A stretch of 64,000 bases of DNA from DCFW01 sp963790715 (lineage in GTDB: Bacteria > Bacteroidota > Bacteroidia > Bacteroidales > Bacteroidaceae). The translations under genes were made by a program, and so were the position numbers. Shown here in pieces: positions 37,239 through 46,700 of this stretch. The stretch is from NCBI GenBank assembly GCA_963790715.1, contig CAWBPN010000018.1:992001-1056000 (forward strand). The letters run 5' to 3'. Below the pieces are notes generated by a model that did no database searches, was not told the origin of the DNA, and saw nothing but the letters and a program-made list of their open reading frames with translations. The first letter of the stretch is position 1; each line of letters opens with the position of its first letter.

Positions 37239-38690
37239 TTATTTCTTTTTATGTATTCGTGACAGCAAGAATTCGCAACTCTCTTTGTATATGACCGATC
37301 CGCTTAACTTCATAATCAATATATATATTGATATCGAAACAACAATCTTTATTGCTGCAGAAAGAAAAAGATTAGTCATTCCCCTCGTTATCAGGTATGC
37401 AGGTATCACAGCTATCAATGTTATAAATAAAAACGGGCAAATATCTTTTAGTGCATACACAAAGCGCATGCGAATGGCTCTCCACGCAAATATATTCCAT
37501 ACACCTATCCATAGCATATTGATAATGATAAACACTATTATCATGCAGTTGATACCATGAGATGCCGACAGTATCATTGCCAGTATCTGAACTAAACCCA
37601 AACTGATGGTGTTCCACATATATACTTTTGAATTGCCGCGACTGATTACTAAATTTGAATACAGTCCGTTTATAGGTGCCAATGCTCCCCAAATACACAG
37701 CATTTGTAAAATGATAATACTCGGCATCCACTTGGCGGTGATAGTGATAATAACAATTTCCTTAGATACCAATGCTAAAATGAACATTGCCGGAAAGGAT
37801 ACAAATGAGATGAAACGAAGCATTTTACGAAATATATTACGCTGTCTTTCAATATCATCCGATACAGTTGACATAACCGGTTGTTCCACACTGTTAACCA
37901 TACTGTTGACGAAGTTGCCGCCCATTTGTTCCCACTTGTTGCCTTGAGTAAAGTAACCTACCTGTTGAGGCGTATAAAACTTACCGAGCAAGGTGGAGAT
38001 GATATTCTGGTTAAGTTGATTGAAAATATTCGTTATAGCTATTTTAAAACTGAACGGAAGCATTTGTTTCAACGGCGCTTTGCTAAACTGGAAAGTAGGT
38101 CTCCATGGAGATATTATCCATTGCAGAAAGACAGTAATTAAAACATATCCCACACTTTGCACTGCCAATCCCCAATATGCAAAGCCGTTAAAGACCATAA
38201 CAACACTGGCAACACCTGAGATGAAAATAGCCGTAACATGTATTAGTGACTTCTGTTTAACCATTAACTTTTTGGTCAATATGGCACCATGTACCGTGCC
38301 GGTACAGCCGAACACAAATCCTAAAAATATAAATCGTGAAAGCGGAACTAATGCAGGAGTGTGATAAAAACCTGCAATAAACGGAGCACAAAAAAATAGA
38401 ATAATGTATATGGATATTCCCATGACGACATTAAACCAAAAGACTGCATTGTAATCTTCCTGCCTGGCATTCTGCTTGTTGATAAGTGCTGCCGCAAATC
38501 CACCGTCGAGGAGTACCCCGGCAATGGCGGTAAAGATGGTAAGCATACCAATCATACCGTAATCCTTGGCATTCAGCGTGCGGGCTAAGAAGATGCCGAA
38601 GCATAAGCTAAGAATTTGTTGGAGGCCGTTGCCTAACCCTCCCCAAAAGATACCTTTAGCTGTCTTTTCTTTTAGCTTCGAATTGGCCAT
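37239..38690 (-). CDS. Polysaccharide flippase (Wzx-like, MATE-fold superfamily)
   Basis: A 483-residue protein with 12-14 predicted membrane segments, of the lipopolysaccharide biosynthesis/oligosaccharide flippase family. The N-terminus GIFWGGLGNGLQQILSLCFGIFLARTL and DYGMIGMLTIF are typical. It should move lipid-linked glycan units across the inner membrane. It begins seven bases behind metG, which is an unexpected but close partnership. Confidence 0.9.
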   Translation of the reverse strand: MANSKLKEKTAKGIFWGGLGNGLQQILSLCFGIFLARTLNAKDYGMIGMLTIFTAIAGVLLDGGFAAALINKQNARQEDYNAVFWFNVVMGISIYIILFFCAPFIAGFYHTPALVPLSRFIFLGFVFGCTGTVHGAILTKKLMVKQKSLIHVTAIFISGVASVVMVFNGFAYWGLAVQSVGYVLITVFLQWIISPWRPTFQFSKAPLKQMLPFSFKIAITNIFNQLNQNIISTLLGKFYTPQQVGYFTQGNKWEQMGGNFVNSMVNSVEQPVMSTVSDDIERQRNIFRKMLRFISFVSFPAMFILALVSKEIVIITITAKWMPSIIILQMLCIWGALAPINGLYSNLVISRGNSKVYMWNTISLGLVQILAMILSASHGINCMIIVFIIINMLWIGVWNIFAWRAIRMRFVYALKDICPFLFITLIAVIPAYLITRGMTNLFLSAAIKIVVSISIYILIMKLSGSVIYKESCEFLLSRIHKKK

Positions 38691-38697
38691 AAGCTTG

Positions 38698-40737
38698 TTA
38701 TTTCACTTCGCTGCCGGGCTTCACTTCACGCTCAGGCGTTATCACTGCCAAGCTGCCGTCAACATTTTCGGCACTCAAAATCATGCCCTGACTTTCTATT
38801 CCTTTCAACTTGCGCGGTGCAAGGTTGGCAATGAAGCACACTTGTTTGCCTACGAGTTCCTCCGGTTTATAATGCTTGGCAATACCTGAAACGATTGTGC
38901 GCTTATCAAGTCCGTCATCAATAAGGAATTGAAGCAACTTATCTGCCTTAGGCACTTTAGTGCATTCCAATACCGTGCCCACACGTATATCCAATTTCTC
39001 AAACGTAGAGAAATCTATTGCCTCACGTACGTCTTTGGCGCGATAATTCTTTTCTTCATTCGCTTTCTTTGTATTAAGCAACTTCTGCACCTGAGCCTGA
39101 ATGACATCATCCTCAATCTTTTCGAACAACAATTTAGGTTCACCCAATTGATGCCCAACTTCCAGAATGTTTGTACTTCCAAGTTCGTTCCAGTCGAAAT
39201 CCTTCATATTCAACATTCCACGCAACTTCTCGCAAGTGAACGGCAGGAACGGTTCAAAAGCAATTGCCAGATTGGCTGAGAGTTGCAGGCAAAGATTCAT
39301 TATTGTCTGCACGCGCGGCATATCGGTTTTAGCCACTTTCCACGGTTCGCAATCGGTAATATATTTGTTGCCGATACGTGCAAGGTTCATTGCCTCTTTC
39401 TGAGCATCGCGGAAACGGAAGTTATCCAAATATTCTTCCACTTTGGACTTAACTTCGCAGAACTCGGCAACCATCTCCTTGTCGATCTGTTGCATTTCGG
39501 TAACTGCCGGAACTTTCCCATTGAAATATTTAGAGGTAAGCACCATCGCACGGTTTACGAAATTGCCGAAGATAGCTACCAATTCATTATTGTTGCGTGC
39601 CTGGAAATCTTTCCAGGTGAAGTCATTATCTTTTGTTTCAGGCGCATTGGCGGTAAGCACATAGCGCAGCACATCCTGTTTGCCCGGGAAATCAACCAAA
39701 TACTCATTCAGCCACACTGCCCAGTTGCGACTTGTTGAAATCTTTTCTCCTTCGAGATTCAGGAACTCATTTGCCGGAACATTATCCGGAAGATTATAAT
39801 CACCGTGTGCCTTAAGCATCACAGGGAAAACGATGCAGTGGAATACGATGTTATCCTTCCCGATGAAATGAATCATACGCGTTTCGGGATCTTTCCACCA
39901 TGTTTCCCAGCTATCAGGCAACAGCTCTTTTGTGTTTGATATATAGCCGATAGGAGCATCGAACCATACATACAGCACTTTGCCTTCAGCACCTTCCAAC
40001 GGAACGGGTATCCCCCAATCCAAATCACGGGTAACGGCACGGGGTTGCAAATGCATGTCAAGCCAACTCTTACACTGACCATACACGTTTGGACGCCATT
40101 CCTTATGTCCCTCAAGAATCCACTTGCGCAGCCAGTCCTCATATTCATTAAGAGGTAAATACCAGTGCGTCGTCTCACGCAATTCAGGTTTTGCTCCGCT
40201 TATAGCCGATTTGGGATTAATCAATTCCATCGGGCTGAGCGAAGTGCCGCATTTTTCGCATTGGTCGCCGTAAGCGTTCTCGTTTCCGCAATGCGGACAA
40301 GTGCCTGTGATATAACGGTCTGCCAAGAACTGTTTGGCTTCAGGGTCATAATATTGTTTAGCGGTTTTCTTGATGAACTTTCCAGCGTCATACAAGTCTT
40401 TAAAGAATTTTGAAGCGACTTCAGTATGTGTCTTACTGGTCGTACGCGAATAAATATCAAAAGAAATACCGAATTCTTCAAAAGAATCTTTTATAATTTT
40501 ATGGTAACGGTCAACAATGTCTTGAGGAGTACAGCCTTCTTTACGTGCCCTTATGGTGATAGGCACTCCATGCTCGTCAGAGCCGCCAATAAACAATACC
40601 GGTTGTTTTTTTAAACGTAAATAACGCACGTAAATGTCGGCAGGCACATACACTCCTGCCAAATGACCGATATGTACCGGTCCGTTTGCGTATGGCAAAG
40701 CGGAAGTTACTATGGTTCTTTTAAACTTATTCTCCAT
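38698..40737 (-). CDS. metG: Methionine--tRNA ligase
   Basis: It charges both methionine tRNAs. HIGH is at residues 22-25, the zinc ligands are in CPHCGNENAYGDQCEKCG near 145-160, and the KMSKS loop is KISTS near 333. A C-terminal tRNA-binding (Trbp111-like) domain, FEKLDIRVGTVLECTKVPKADKL, is present. The frame is open to 40758, but the ATG at 40737 (MENKFKRTIVTSALPYANG) is the family start. Three surface-glycan genes follow it with almost no spacing. Confidence 0.97.
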   Translation of the reverse strand: MENKFKRTIVTSALPYANGPVHIGHLAGVYVPADIYVRYLRLKKQPVLFIGGSDEHGVPITIRARKEGCTPQDIVDRYHKIIKDSFEEFGISFDIYSRTTSKTHTEVASKFFKDLYDAGKFIKKTAKQYYDPEAKQFLADRYITGTCPHCGNENAYGDQCEKCGTSLSPMELINPKSAISGAKPELRETTHWYLPLNEYEDWLRKWILEGHKEWRPNVYGQCKSWLDMHLQPRAVTRDLDWGIPVPLEGAEGKVLYVWFDAPIGYISNTKELLPDSWETWWKDPETRMIHFIGKDNIVFHCIVFPVMLKAHGDYNLPDNVPANEFLNLEGEKISTSRNWAVWLNEYLVDFPGKQDVLRYVLTANAPETKDNDFTWKDFQARNNNELVAIFGNFVNRAMVLTSKYFNGKVPAVTEMQQIDKEMVAEFCEVKSKVEEYLDNFRFRDAQKEAMNLARIGNKYITDCEPWKVAKTDMPRVQTIMNLCLQLSANLAIAFEPFLPFTCEKLRGMLNMKDFDWNELGSTNILEVGHQLGEPKLLFEKIEDDVIQAQVQKLLNTKKANEEKNYRAKDVREAIDFSTFEKLDIRVGTVLECTKVPKADKLLQFLIDDGLDKRTIVSGIAKHYKPEELVGKQVCFIANLAPRKLKGIESQGMILSAENVDGSLAVITPEREVKPGSEVK

Positions 40738-40772
40738 TATATATCTTTTGTATTTCAATAATAATAATTATG

Positions 40773-40780
40773 CAAAGATA
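40773..40780 (-). promoter_or_regulatory. Candidate -7 box for metG
   Basis: TATCTTTG on the minus strand, 36 bases before the metG start, matches TAnnTTTG. The -33 box is not evident. Confidence 0.45.
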
Positions 40781-41310
40781 CAACTTTTCATGAAGAAGAT
40801 GTATTATTAAATGGAGTCTGTTTAATTTTTATTTGAATAAAAGCCTGTTCAGGCTAATATAATAAGGTGGCATTTTACATGTCACCCGGCATTCCTCTCT
40901 CTCTGTTTACATAAAATGCAACAATCGTTTCATCTTTCAAAACCCCTATTAATAAAGGCTTAATCAGCTGAAGCCCTGAATACCTGCAACTATTCAGCCG
41001 CAACAAATTGCAGAGAATATTCATTACATAAATATTATGCGTACAGGTAGCATTCAGGCAATCTTAAAGATTACACTTACTGTGCCAATATTGTGTTTCG
41101 ACGAAACTATTATTGCAATATTATATATTTATAACTATTATGAAGCTTTACCTTACGAATTATTAAAATGTTTCAGCACCGACGTTCGTTTCATTCTGGG
41201 AAAGCGCCGCGTTCTCAGAGCATTTAACATATTTTCCCAGTGTGTTTTTAGTCCAAACTGTGTATGTGTCGGATGTTTTTGCTATTGCTTTTCTTGCTGA
41301 AAATCAGTAT
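40781..41310. other. Non-coding region with no convincing gene
   Basis: About 530 bases of AT-rich DNA. A frame at 41037-41300 is open for 87 codons but begins in a non-family context and looks spurious. The block TCTGGGAAAGC (41194-41204) followed by TTTTCCCAG (41233-41241) resembles the repeat before rhuM. Confidence 0.45.
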
Positions 41311-41465
41311 AAAAAATTTGACGCTACATAAAATTTCAACTCACGCTCCATGAAAAAAAATTTGACGCTACGTAACTTTTTTTTTCACGGAGCGTGTCTT
41401 TTTTTTTCATGGAGCGTAAGTTGAAAAAATACGTACCGTCAGATTTTTTTTCACGCGGCATTGTG
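41311..41465. repeat. Modular array of about 22-bp bricks in inverted halves
   Basis: Units start at 41317, 41339, 41361, 41377, 41399, 41421 and 41443; most are 22 bp. Two brick types recur: TTTGACGCTACRTAA (41317, 41361, and a diverged reverse copy near 41430) and ACGCTCCATGAAAAAAAA (41343 forward; reverse copies ending near 41395, 41418 and, diverged, 41458). The left half and right half form an inverted pair of 26 bp with one mismatch (41335-41360 against 41399-41424). No gene is present. Confidence 0.75.
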
Positions 41466-41616
41466 TCTTTTCAAGTTCCAAATGTGATTTTTATTTTGCG
41501 CGTATGTACTGAATAATTTATTGTGATTAATTTGTACAACTTTTGGGGTTCACTTCACTGAAAATATTATCAATGTCTACTTTTAAAAATATAATTAATT
41601 AAAAACTTTTTTCAGT
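41466..41616. other. Non-coding spacer with a CACTGAAAA inverted repeat
   Basis: CACTGAAAA near 41558 and TTTTTTCAGTG near 41607-41617 are inverted copies; each is followed within a short distance by TGTCTACTTT. No reading frame is convincing. Confidence 0.35.
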
Positions 41617-41662
41617 GTCTACTTTATTAAGCTGGTACAGTCTACTTTATTAGGCTGGTACA
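41617..41662. repeat. 23-bp tandem repeat, two copies (GTCTACTTTATTA...)
   Basis: Two adjacent 23-bp units (41617-41639 and 41640-41662) differ at one base (A/G). Each reads GTCTACTTTATTAR and then GCTGGTACA. A diverged partial unit lies near 41576. Confidence 0.9.
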
Positions 41663-41688
41663 TAGCTGATACATTCATCACAAAAAGC

Positions 41689-41767
41689 CTCAACGAAATG
41701 CCACAAAAACACTCAACGAAATGCCACAAAAACACTCAACGAAATGCCACAAAAAATCTCAACGAAG
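41689..41767. repeat. 23-bp tandem repeat, three copies plus a partial (CTCAACGAAATGCC...)
   Basis: Units begin at 41689, 41712 and 41735 and each is exactly 23 bp; a partial unit begins at 41758, and a partial CACAAAAAG precedes the first. The sequence is unrelated to the 41617 repeat but has the same period. The array ends 24 bases before the -7 box of the ATPase gene. Confidence 0.95.
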
Positions 41768-41790
41768 ATAGCTAATCCAAATATAATCAG

Positions 41791-41798
41791 TATATTTG
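41791..41798 (+). promoter_or_regulatory. -7 box for the DUF4143 ATPase gene
   Basis: TATATTTG matches TAnnTTTG and lies 28 bases before the ATG at 41826. It overlaps the upstream TTG at 41796, which argues against that start. Confidence 0.6.
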
Positions 41799-41825
41799 CA
41801 ATGCATAAAGATTTATAAGAATGAT

Positions 41826-43115
41826 ATGGAATATTTAAGTAGAATGTTTGACAAACTACTTCAGGAAAATCTTGAAGCATTTGGTGCTGTGTTGATAGAA
41901 GGCCCGAAATGGTGTGGAAAAACCACAACTGCAACACAGAAGGCAAAAAGTATATTGCAACTACAGGACCCTGATACAAGAGAAGGGTACCTAGCTACGG
42001 CTGCTATACGTCCGTCATTACTTTTGGCCGGTGAAACTCCACGCTTGATAGATGAATGGCAAGTGGCACCGATATTATGGGATGCTGTTCGTGTGATGAT
42101 AGACAGGCGAGGTGAAGTCGGGCAATTTATTCTTACAGGATCAAATACAGTGGATGAGTCAAAAATTATGCATTCAGGCACAGGACGAATTACGAGGATG
42201 AAAATGTATCCGATGAGCTTATTTGAGTCAAAAGAATCCAATGGTTTAATTTCCATATCAGATCTTTTCGCTAATCCCGACTTATCTATTGATGGCATTA
42301 CTTCATCTATGACAGTAGAAGATCTAATATTTTCAGCGTGTAGAGGTGGTTGGCCGGCATCGCTACGAGGCAATAGTCGGAAAACCGAGCTAATGATAGC
42401 GAATGACTATCTTAACAGTGTGTGTAAAGTGGATATTTCAACAATAGATGGTGTGAAGCGTGACGCCACACTTGCAAGATTGATATTGCAAACTTATGCC
42501 CGTAATATTTCTACATTGGCAAAAAAAACAAATATGCTAAAGGATATTCGAGCTAATGAGGAAAATTGTTCTGAAAATACGTTTGATGACTATCTAACCG
42601 CACTTAGAAATTTATTTGTGATAGAAGATATAGGAGCATGGAATCCTGCTATACGTTCGGCTTCTGCCATTCGCAATGGCGTAAAGCGCGAGTTTATTGA
42701 TCCGTCTATTGCTGTAGCTGCGTTAGGTTTGACACCGGAGCGTTTGCAGGTTGATTTGAAAACTTTCGGATTCATCTTTGAATGTATGTGCATTCGCGAT
42801 TTAAAGGCTTATTCTCAAGCACTTGGCAGTTCTATTGCATATTATCATGACCGTTATGATTTGGAAGCGGATGCCGTGTTACATTTGGCGGATGGGCGAT
42901 ATGCGCTGATAGAGTTCAAACTTGGAAGCAATGAAATTGAAGAAGGCTCAAAGCACCTGATTGAAATTAAACAATTGGTGAGAGATTACAATAAGAAAGA
43001 AGGGCAAATACGGTTGCGTGAGCCGGATTTATTGATGATAATTACTGGCGGTCCTATTGCTTATGTTCGTCCTGATGGCGTAAAGATTATTCCTTTGGCC
43101 TGTTTGCGTGATTAA
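41826..43115 (+). CDS. AAA ATPase with C-terminal DUF4143 nuclease-like domain
   Basis: A protein of 429 residues from the widespread ATPase-DUF4143 family of unknown function. Walker A is GPKWCGKTT (26-34), Walker B is RLIDEWQ (73-79), and FILTGSN acts as a sensor strand. The C-terminal domain has the PD-(D/E)xK pattern, with an acidic residue in LEADAVLHLADG and IEFKLG near 364. The ATG at 41826 is chosen because the alternative TTG at 41796 falls within the promoter. The gene is bracketed by three tandem repeat families with a 23-bp period and one modular 22-bp array, so the locus looks like a repeat-bounded island. Activity as a nuclease is an inference. Confidence 0.85.
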   Translation: MEYLSRMFDKLLQENLEAFGAVLIEGPKWCGKTTTATQKAKSILQLQDPDTREGYLATAAIRPSLLLAGETPRLIDEWQVAPILWDAVRVMIDRRGEVGQFILTGSNTVDESKIMHSGTGRITRMKMYPMSLFESKESNGLISISDLFANPDLSIDGITSSMTVEDLIFSACRGGWPASLRGNSRKTELMIANDYLNSVCKVDISTIDGVKRDATLARLILQTYARNISTLAKKTNMLKDIRANEENCSENTFDDYLTALRNLFVIEDIGAWNPAIRSASAIRNGVKREFIDPSIAVAALGLTPERLQVDLKTFGFIFECMCIRDLKAYSQALGSSIAYYHDRYDLEADAVLHLADGRYALIEFKLGSNEIEEGSKHLIEIKQLVRDYNKKEGQIRLREPDLLMIITGGPIAYVRPDGVKIIPLACLRD

Positions 43116-43139
43116 TGCATGCAAGGCTTTTAAGTTTTT

Positions 43140-43205
43140 ACCGTAAAAATCGGAAGTAAATCACCGTAAAAATCGGAAGTAAAATACCGTAAAAATCGGA
43201 AGTTA
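43140..43205. repeat. 23-bp tandem repeat, three copies (ACCGTAAAAATCGGAAGT...)
   Basis: Units begin at 43140, 43163 and 43186; the core ACCGTAAAAATCGGAAGT is identical in all three and the last unit is cut short. The array starts 25 bases after the ATPase stop codon. The period equals that of the two arrays before the gene although the sequence differs. Confidence 0.95.
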
Positions 43206-43508
43206 TGCCTGCTTTAATATATTTTTAAACTTCTATTTCACCGACCTTGTCTTCATTAATAAAATAAAACGGACTTCATATTAAAAGGAAATTTATTTAT
43301 TGTTCCAAATATTTTTCTTAAGAAGATGATATATAACATACAAATATTTCATCTTTAACATAGTTAAATAATATAGGTTAACATATCACTGTGTGCTAAT
43401 TATGCAATATAGTATGTATCAACGTAAGAGCAAAGTTGCATTTTGTCCATATTTTCCGGATATTACATTTCAAAAGAGCTAAAATACAGATTTTTTTAAA
43501 AAAAGGTA
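43206..43508. other. Non-coding region upstream of the SusC promoter
   Basis: An AT-rich stretch of about 300 bases with no convincing reading frame. It may contain control sites for the SusC/SusD pair, but no regulator gene is next to it and no clear dyad was found. Confidence 0.35.
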
Positions 43509-43539
43509 TTGCATAAATAATAATTTTGTGATACATTTG
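43509..43539 (+). promoter_or_regulatory. Candidate promoter of the SusC/SusD pair
   Basis: TTG (43509-43511) and TACATTTG (43532-43539) are spaced 20 bases apart. The implied 5' leader of about 190 bases is long and contains a direct copy (43636-43654) of sequence in the first codons of the SusC gene. Confidence 0.55.
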
Positions 43540-43733
43540 TATTGTCAAACTAAAGAATAATATGATCCATTTGGATAACGCTCGTATTTTATTACGCAGT
43601 AACATATTAGAGATTTAGTAAATATGTAGAAAATATAGATTAATGTTGTTTTAGGATTAAAAATGTTGTTATCAAGTAATATAAAAACTAAAAAGGTAAT
43701 TTAGATTAATTATTATAGTAAATTTAGTGTATT

Positions 43734-46700
43734 ATGAAGAGTAGATTAATGTTGTTTTTAGCCTGCTTATTCGCATGTATCGGAACAGTGTCGGCACAAA
43801 CGTCAAGGGTGACTGGTGTCGTGGTTTCTGCGGATGACGGGCAACCGGTAATCGGTGCTTCTGTGACCGTAAAAGGTGAAAAAATAGGTGCGGTTACTGA
43901 CATGGATGGGTCTTTTTCCATCGGTAATGTACCTGATGGAGCGACAACTTTGGTGGTTTCATTTGTTGGAATGAAAGCTAAAGAAGTGGCTATAACGCCT
44001 AACATGAAAATTGTTTTGCAGTCCAACTCAAAAATGCTTAACGAGGTTGTTGTCACTGCAATGGGTATTTCTAAAGATAAGAAAGCTTTAGGGTATGCCA
44101 TTCAAGGTTTGAATTCTGATAAAATTGCTATGGCGGGAGCGACAGACTTAAGTTCAGCTATGCAAGGTAAGGTCTCAGGTGTTGATATCACCCCAAGTTC
44201 AGGTATGCCTGGAGCATCATCAAGAATAGTCATTCGTGGTGCGCGTTCATTTACAGGTGAGAATACACCTCTATATGTTGTAGACGGTATGCCAATATCT
44301 TCTTCAAATGATGCGGATACTCAATACTCTGTAACAGGTTCGGATTATGCTGATCGCTCAATCGACTTGGATCCTAGTGATATAGAAAGTGTTAGCATCT
44401 TGAAGGGTCAAGCAGCATCAGCTCTTTATGGCATGCGTGCATCTAATGGTGTTATTTTGATTACTACTAAAAGGGGTACCGGTTTATCAAAAGGTAAACC
44501 ACAAATTTCATTTAATTCAAATGTATCGTTTGACGTAGTTTCTTCTTTGCCGGAGTATCAAACAACTTATGCTCAAGGTACTACAAATACAGATCCTGTT
44601 ACTGGTAACATTTACGATGGTAAGGGGAATTTCTTAGGATATGGCTATAGCCCGTATGCCTCAACATCTTGGGGACCAAAAATCGCAGATCTTGTTAATG
44701 ATGCAACTTATGGCTCAACAGGTAAAATGGCTAAAAAACTAGGAGGCACTTATACTGGAGAATATTATGTTCCGCAACGTGCTGCTGCTGGTTTGAATCC
44801 GTGGGTAGCTCCTAGAGTTTATCACAATCAAAAAGATTTCTTTAATACCGGAACAACATGGAGCAATAGTTTTAATTTGATGCAAAGTATGGATAAAGGT
44901 AACTATTCGTTTTCTTTAGGTAATACTCATCAGGACGGTATTATTCCTAACACTGGAATGGATAGATATAATGCCAAAGCAGCAGCTGATCTTAAAATCG
45001 ATAAAAATTGGTCAACCGGATTTACAGCAAATTTTGTTAGTACTAAATTGCGTAAACAATCATCTGCTAATAATAGTATGGTTCAATCTGTATATTCTGC
45101 TCCTGCAAGTTATGATCTGAAAGGAATTCCGGATCATGTTAAGGATGACCCTTATACACAGAATAAGTTCCGTCGTGGATCTTTTGATAATCCATATTGG
45201 GCAACTGAAAATAATAAGTTCGAAGAACGCACAAATCGTTTCTTTGGCAACGGCTATGCTAAGTATTCGACAGATTTTAACCGTGAAGATATGAAATTGG
45301 ATGTTAAGTATCAATTAGGTACTGATGCTTATACCACTAATTATATTAATTCTTTCGGTTATGGCTCAGGAGCTGCTGCAACAGGACAAATTGAAGTAGC
45401 AGACTTTACAAATACTGAACTGAATTCATTATTAACTGCGAATTTTGATTGGAAGCTAACCCCATTATGGGATTTGACGGCATTGGTTGGAAACGAAACC
45501 GATTATACGAAATATACCATTAATGACATTGTTGGCAGCAATTACAGCTTTTCAGGATGGAACAATCTTAATAATGCTACTGTAATTACAGATGGAGGTG
45601 CAAACGCAATGTTTACTAATGGTTATCAAAACAGAAAAAAGTTGACGGTAGGTGATTTCTTAAATCTTTCTGCCGCTTATAATGATATGCTTTATTTGAA
45701 TGCTACAGTTCGTACTGATGATATATCATCAATGCCAACCAAAAAACGTATATTTACTTATCCATCTCTGTCGGTAGGTTTTATTTTTACTCAGTTGCAA
45801 GCTTTAAAAAATAATATATTGACTTATGGAAAACTGCGTGCATCTTGGGCTGAAGTAGGGCAAGCAGGTGATTATTTAAAATCATATTACGCATTACCTC
45901 TGTCATACGGTGGAGGCTTTTCGTCTGGTACTCCTATAATATATCCAATTAATGGTGTATCAGCTTATATTCCTTATTATGAAATTTACGATCCTAATTT
46001 AAAGCCGCAAAATACTCGTTCTTATGAAATAGGTACTGATTTGACTTTTTGGAATGGCTTGATAAGTTTGAATTATACTTATTCTCATCAAAATGTGAAG
46101 AATCAAATATTTGAGGTCCCTTTGGATGGAGCCACAGGTTATCAATATGAGAAAACTAACGGTGGTTCTATGCATACAAATTCACATGAAGTTACTTTGA
46201 CATTTAATCCTATCAGAGAGAAAAATTTTAATTGGGATTTTGGATTTAACTTTACAAAAACCAATAACTATGTGGACAAATTAGCTCCAGGTGTGAATAG
46301 TATTATGTTAGGTGGGTTTACTGAACCTCAAGTACGTGCCAGTATCGGATATAAATTCCCTACGCTATATGGCATAGGTTATTTAAGAAATGATAAAGGT
46401 CAAATCGTTGTTGATAGTAATGGTATGCCACAATCAGGCGCTGAACGTGTATTTGGCTCAGCTGAACCTGATTTCCGCTTGGGATTTAATACCGATTTCA
46501 CAATTTATAAATTAAAGTTGTCTGCCGTTATTGATTGGAAGCAAGGTGGATGGATGTATTGTGGTACGGAAGGTGCTCTTGATTCTTATGGTGTAACTAA
46601 GAAAAGTAAAGAATATCGTGAAAAAGATAAATTCTTGTTTGAAGAGCCTGCAGTAAAAAAGAATGCTGATGGTACTTATTCAACTAATGATATTTATATT

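Noticed and set aside
34567..38690. Complete capsule or O-antigen locus
   Set aside because: There are only two glycosyltransferases, a flippase and a DUF268 protein; no initiating transferase, polymerase, nucleotide-sugar synthesis or export genes are seen.
41037..41300. Open frame of 87 codons in the long gap before the DUF4143 ATPase
   Set aside because: It has no recognisable motif, no promoter box placed to serve it, and spans the dispersed TCTGGGAAAGC repeat, so it is best explained as chance in AT-rich DNA.
41689..41767. Possible CRISPR array
   Set aside because: The 23-bp units are directly adjacent without spacers, so it is a tandem repeat; no cas gene is in the window.
43140..43205. 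Possible CRISPR array or iteron origin
   Set aside because: Only three contiguous units and no spacers; there is no replication initiator gene or DnaA-box cluster to support an origin.
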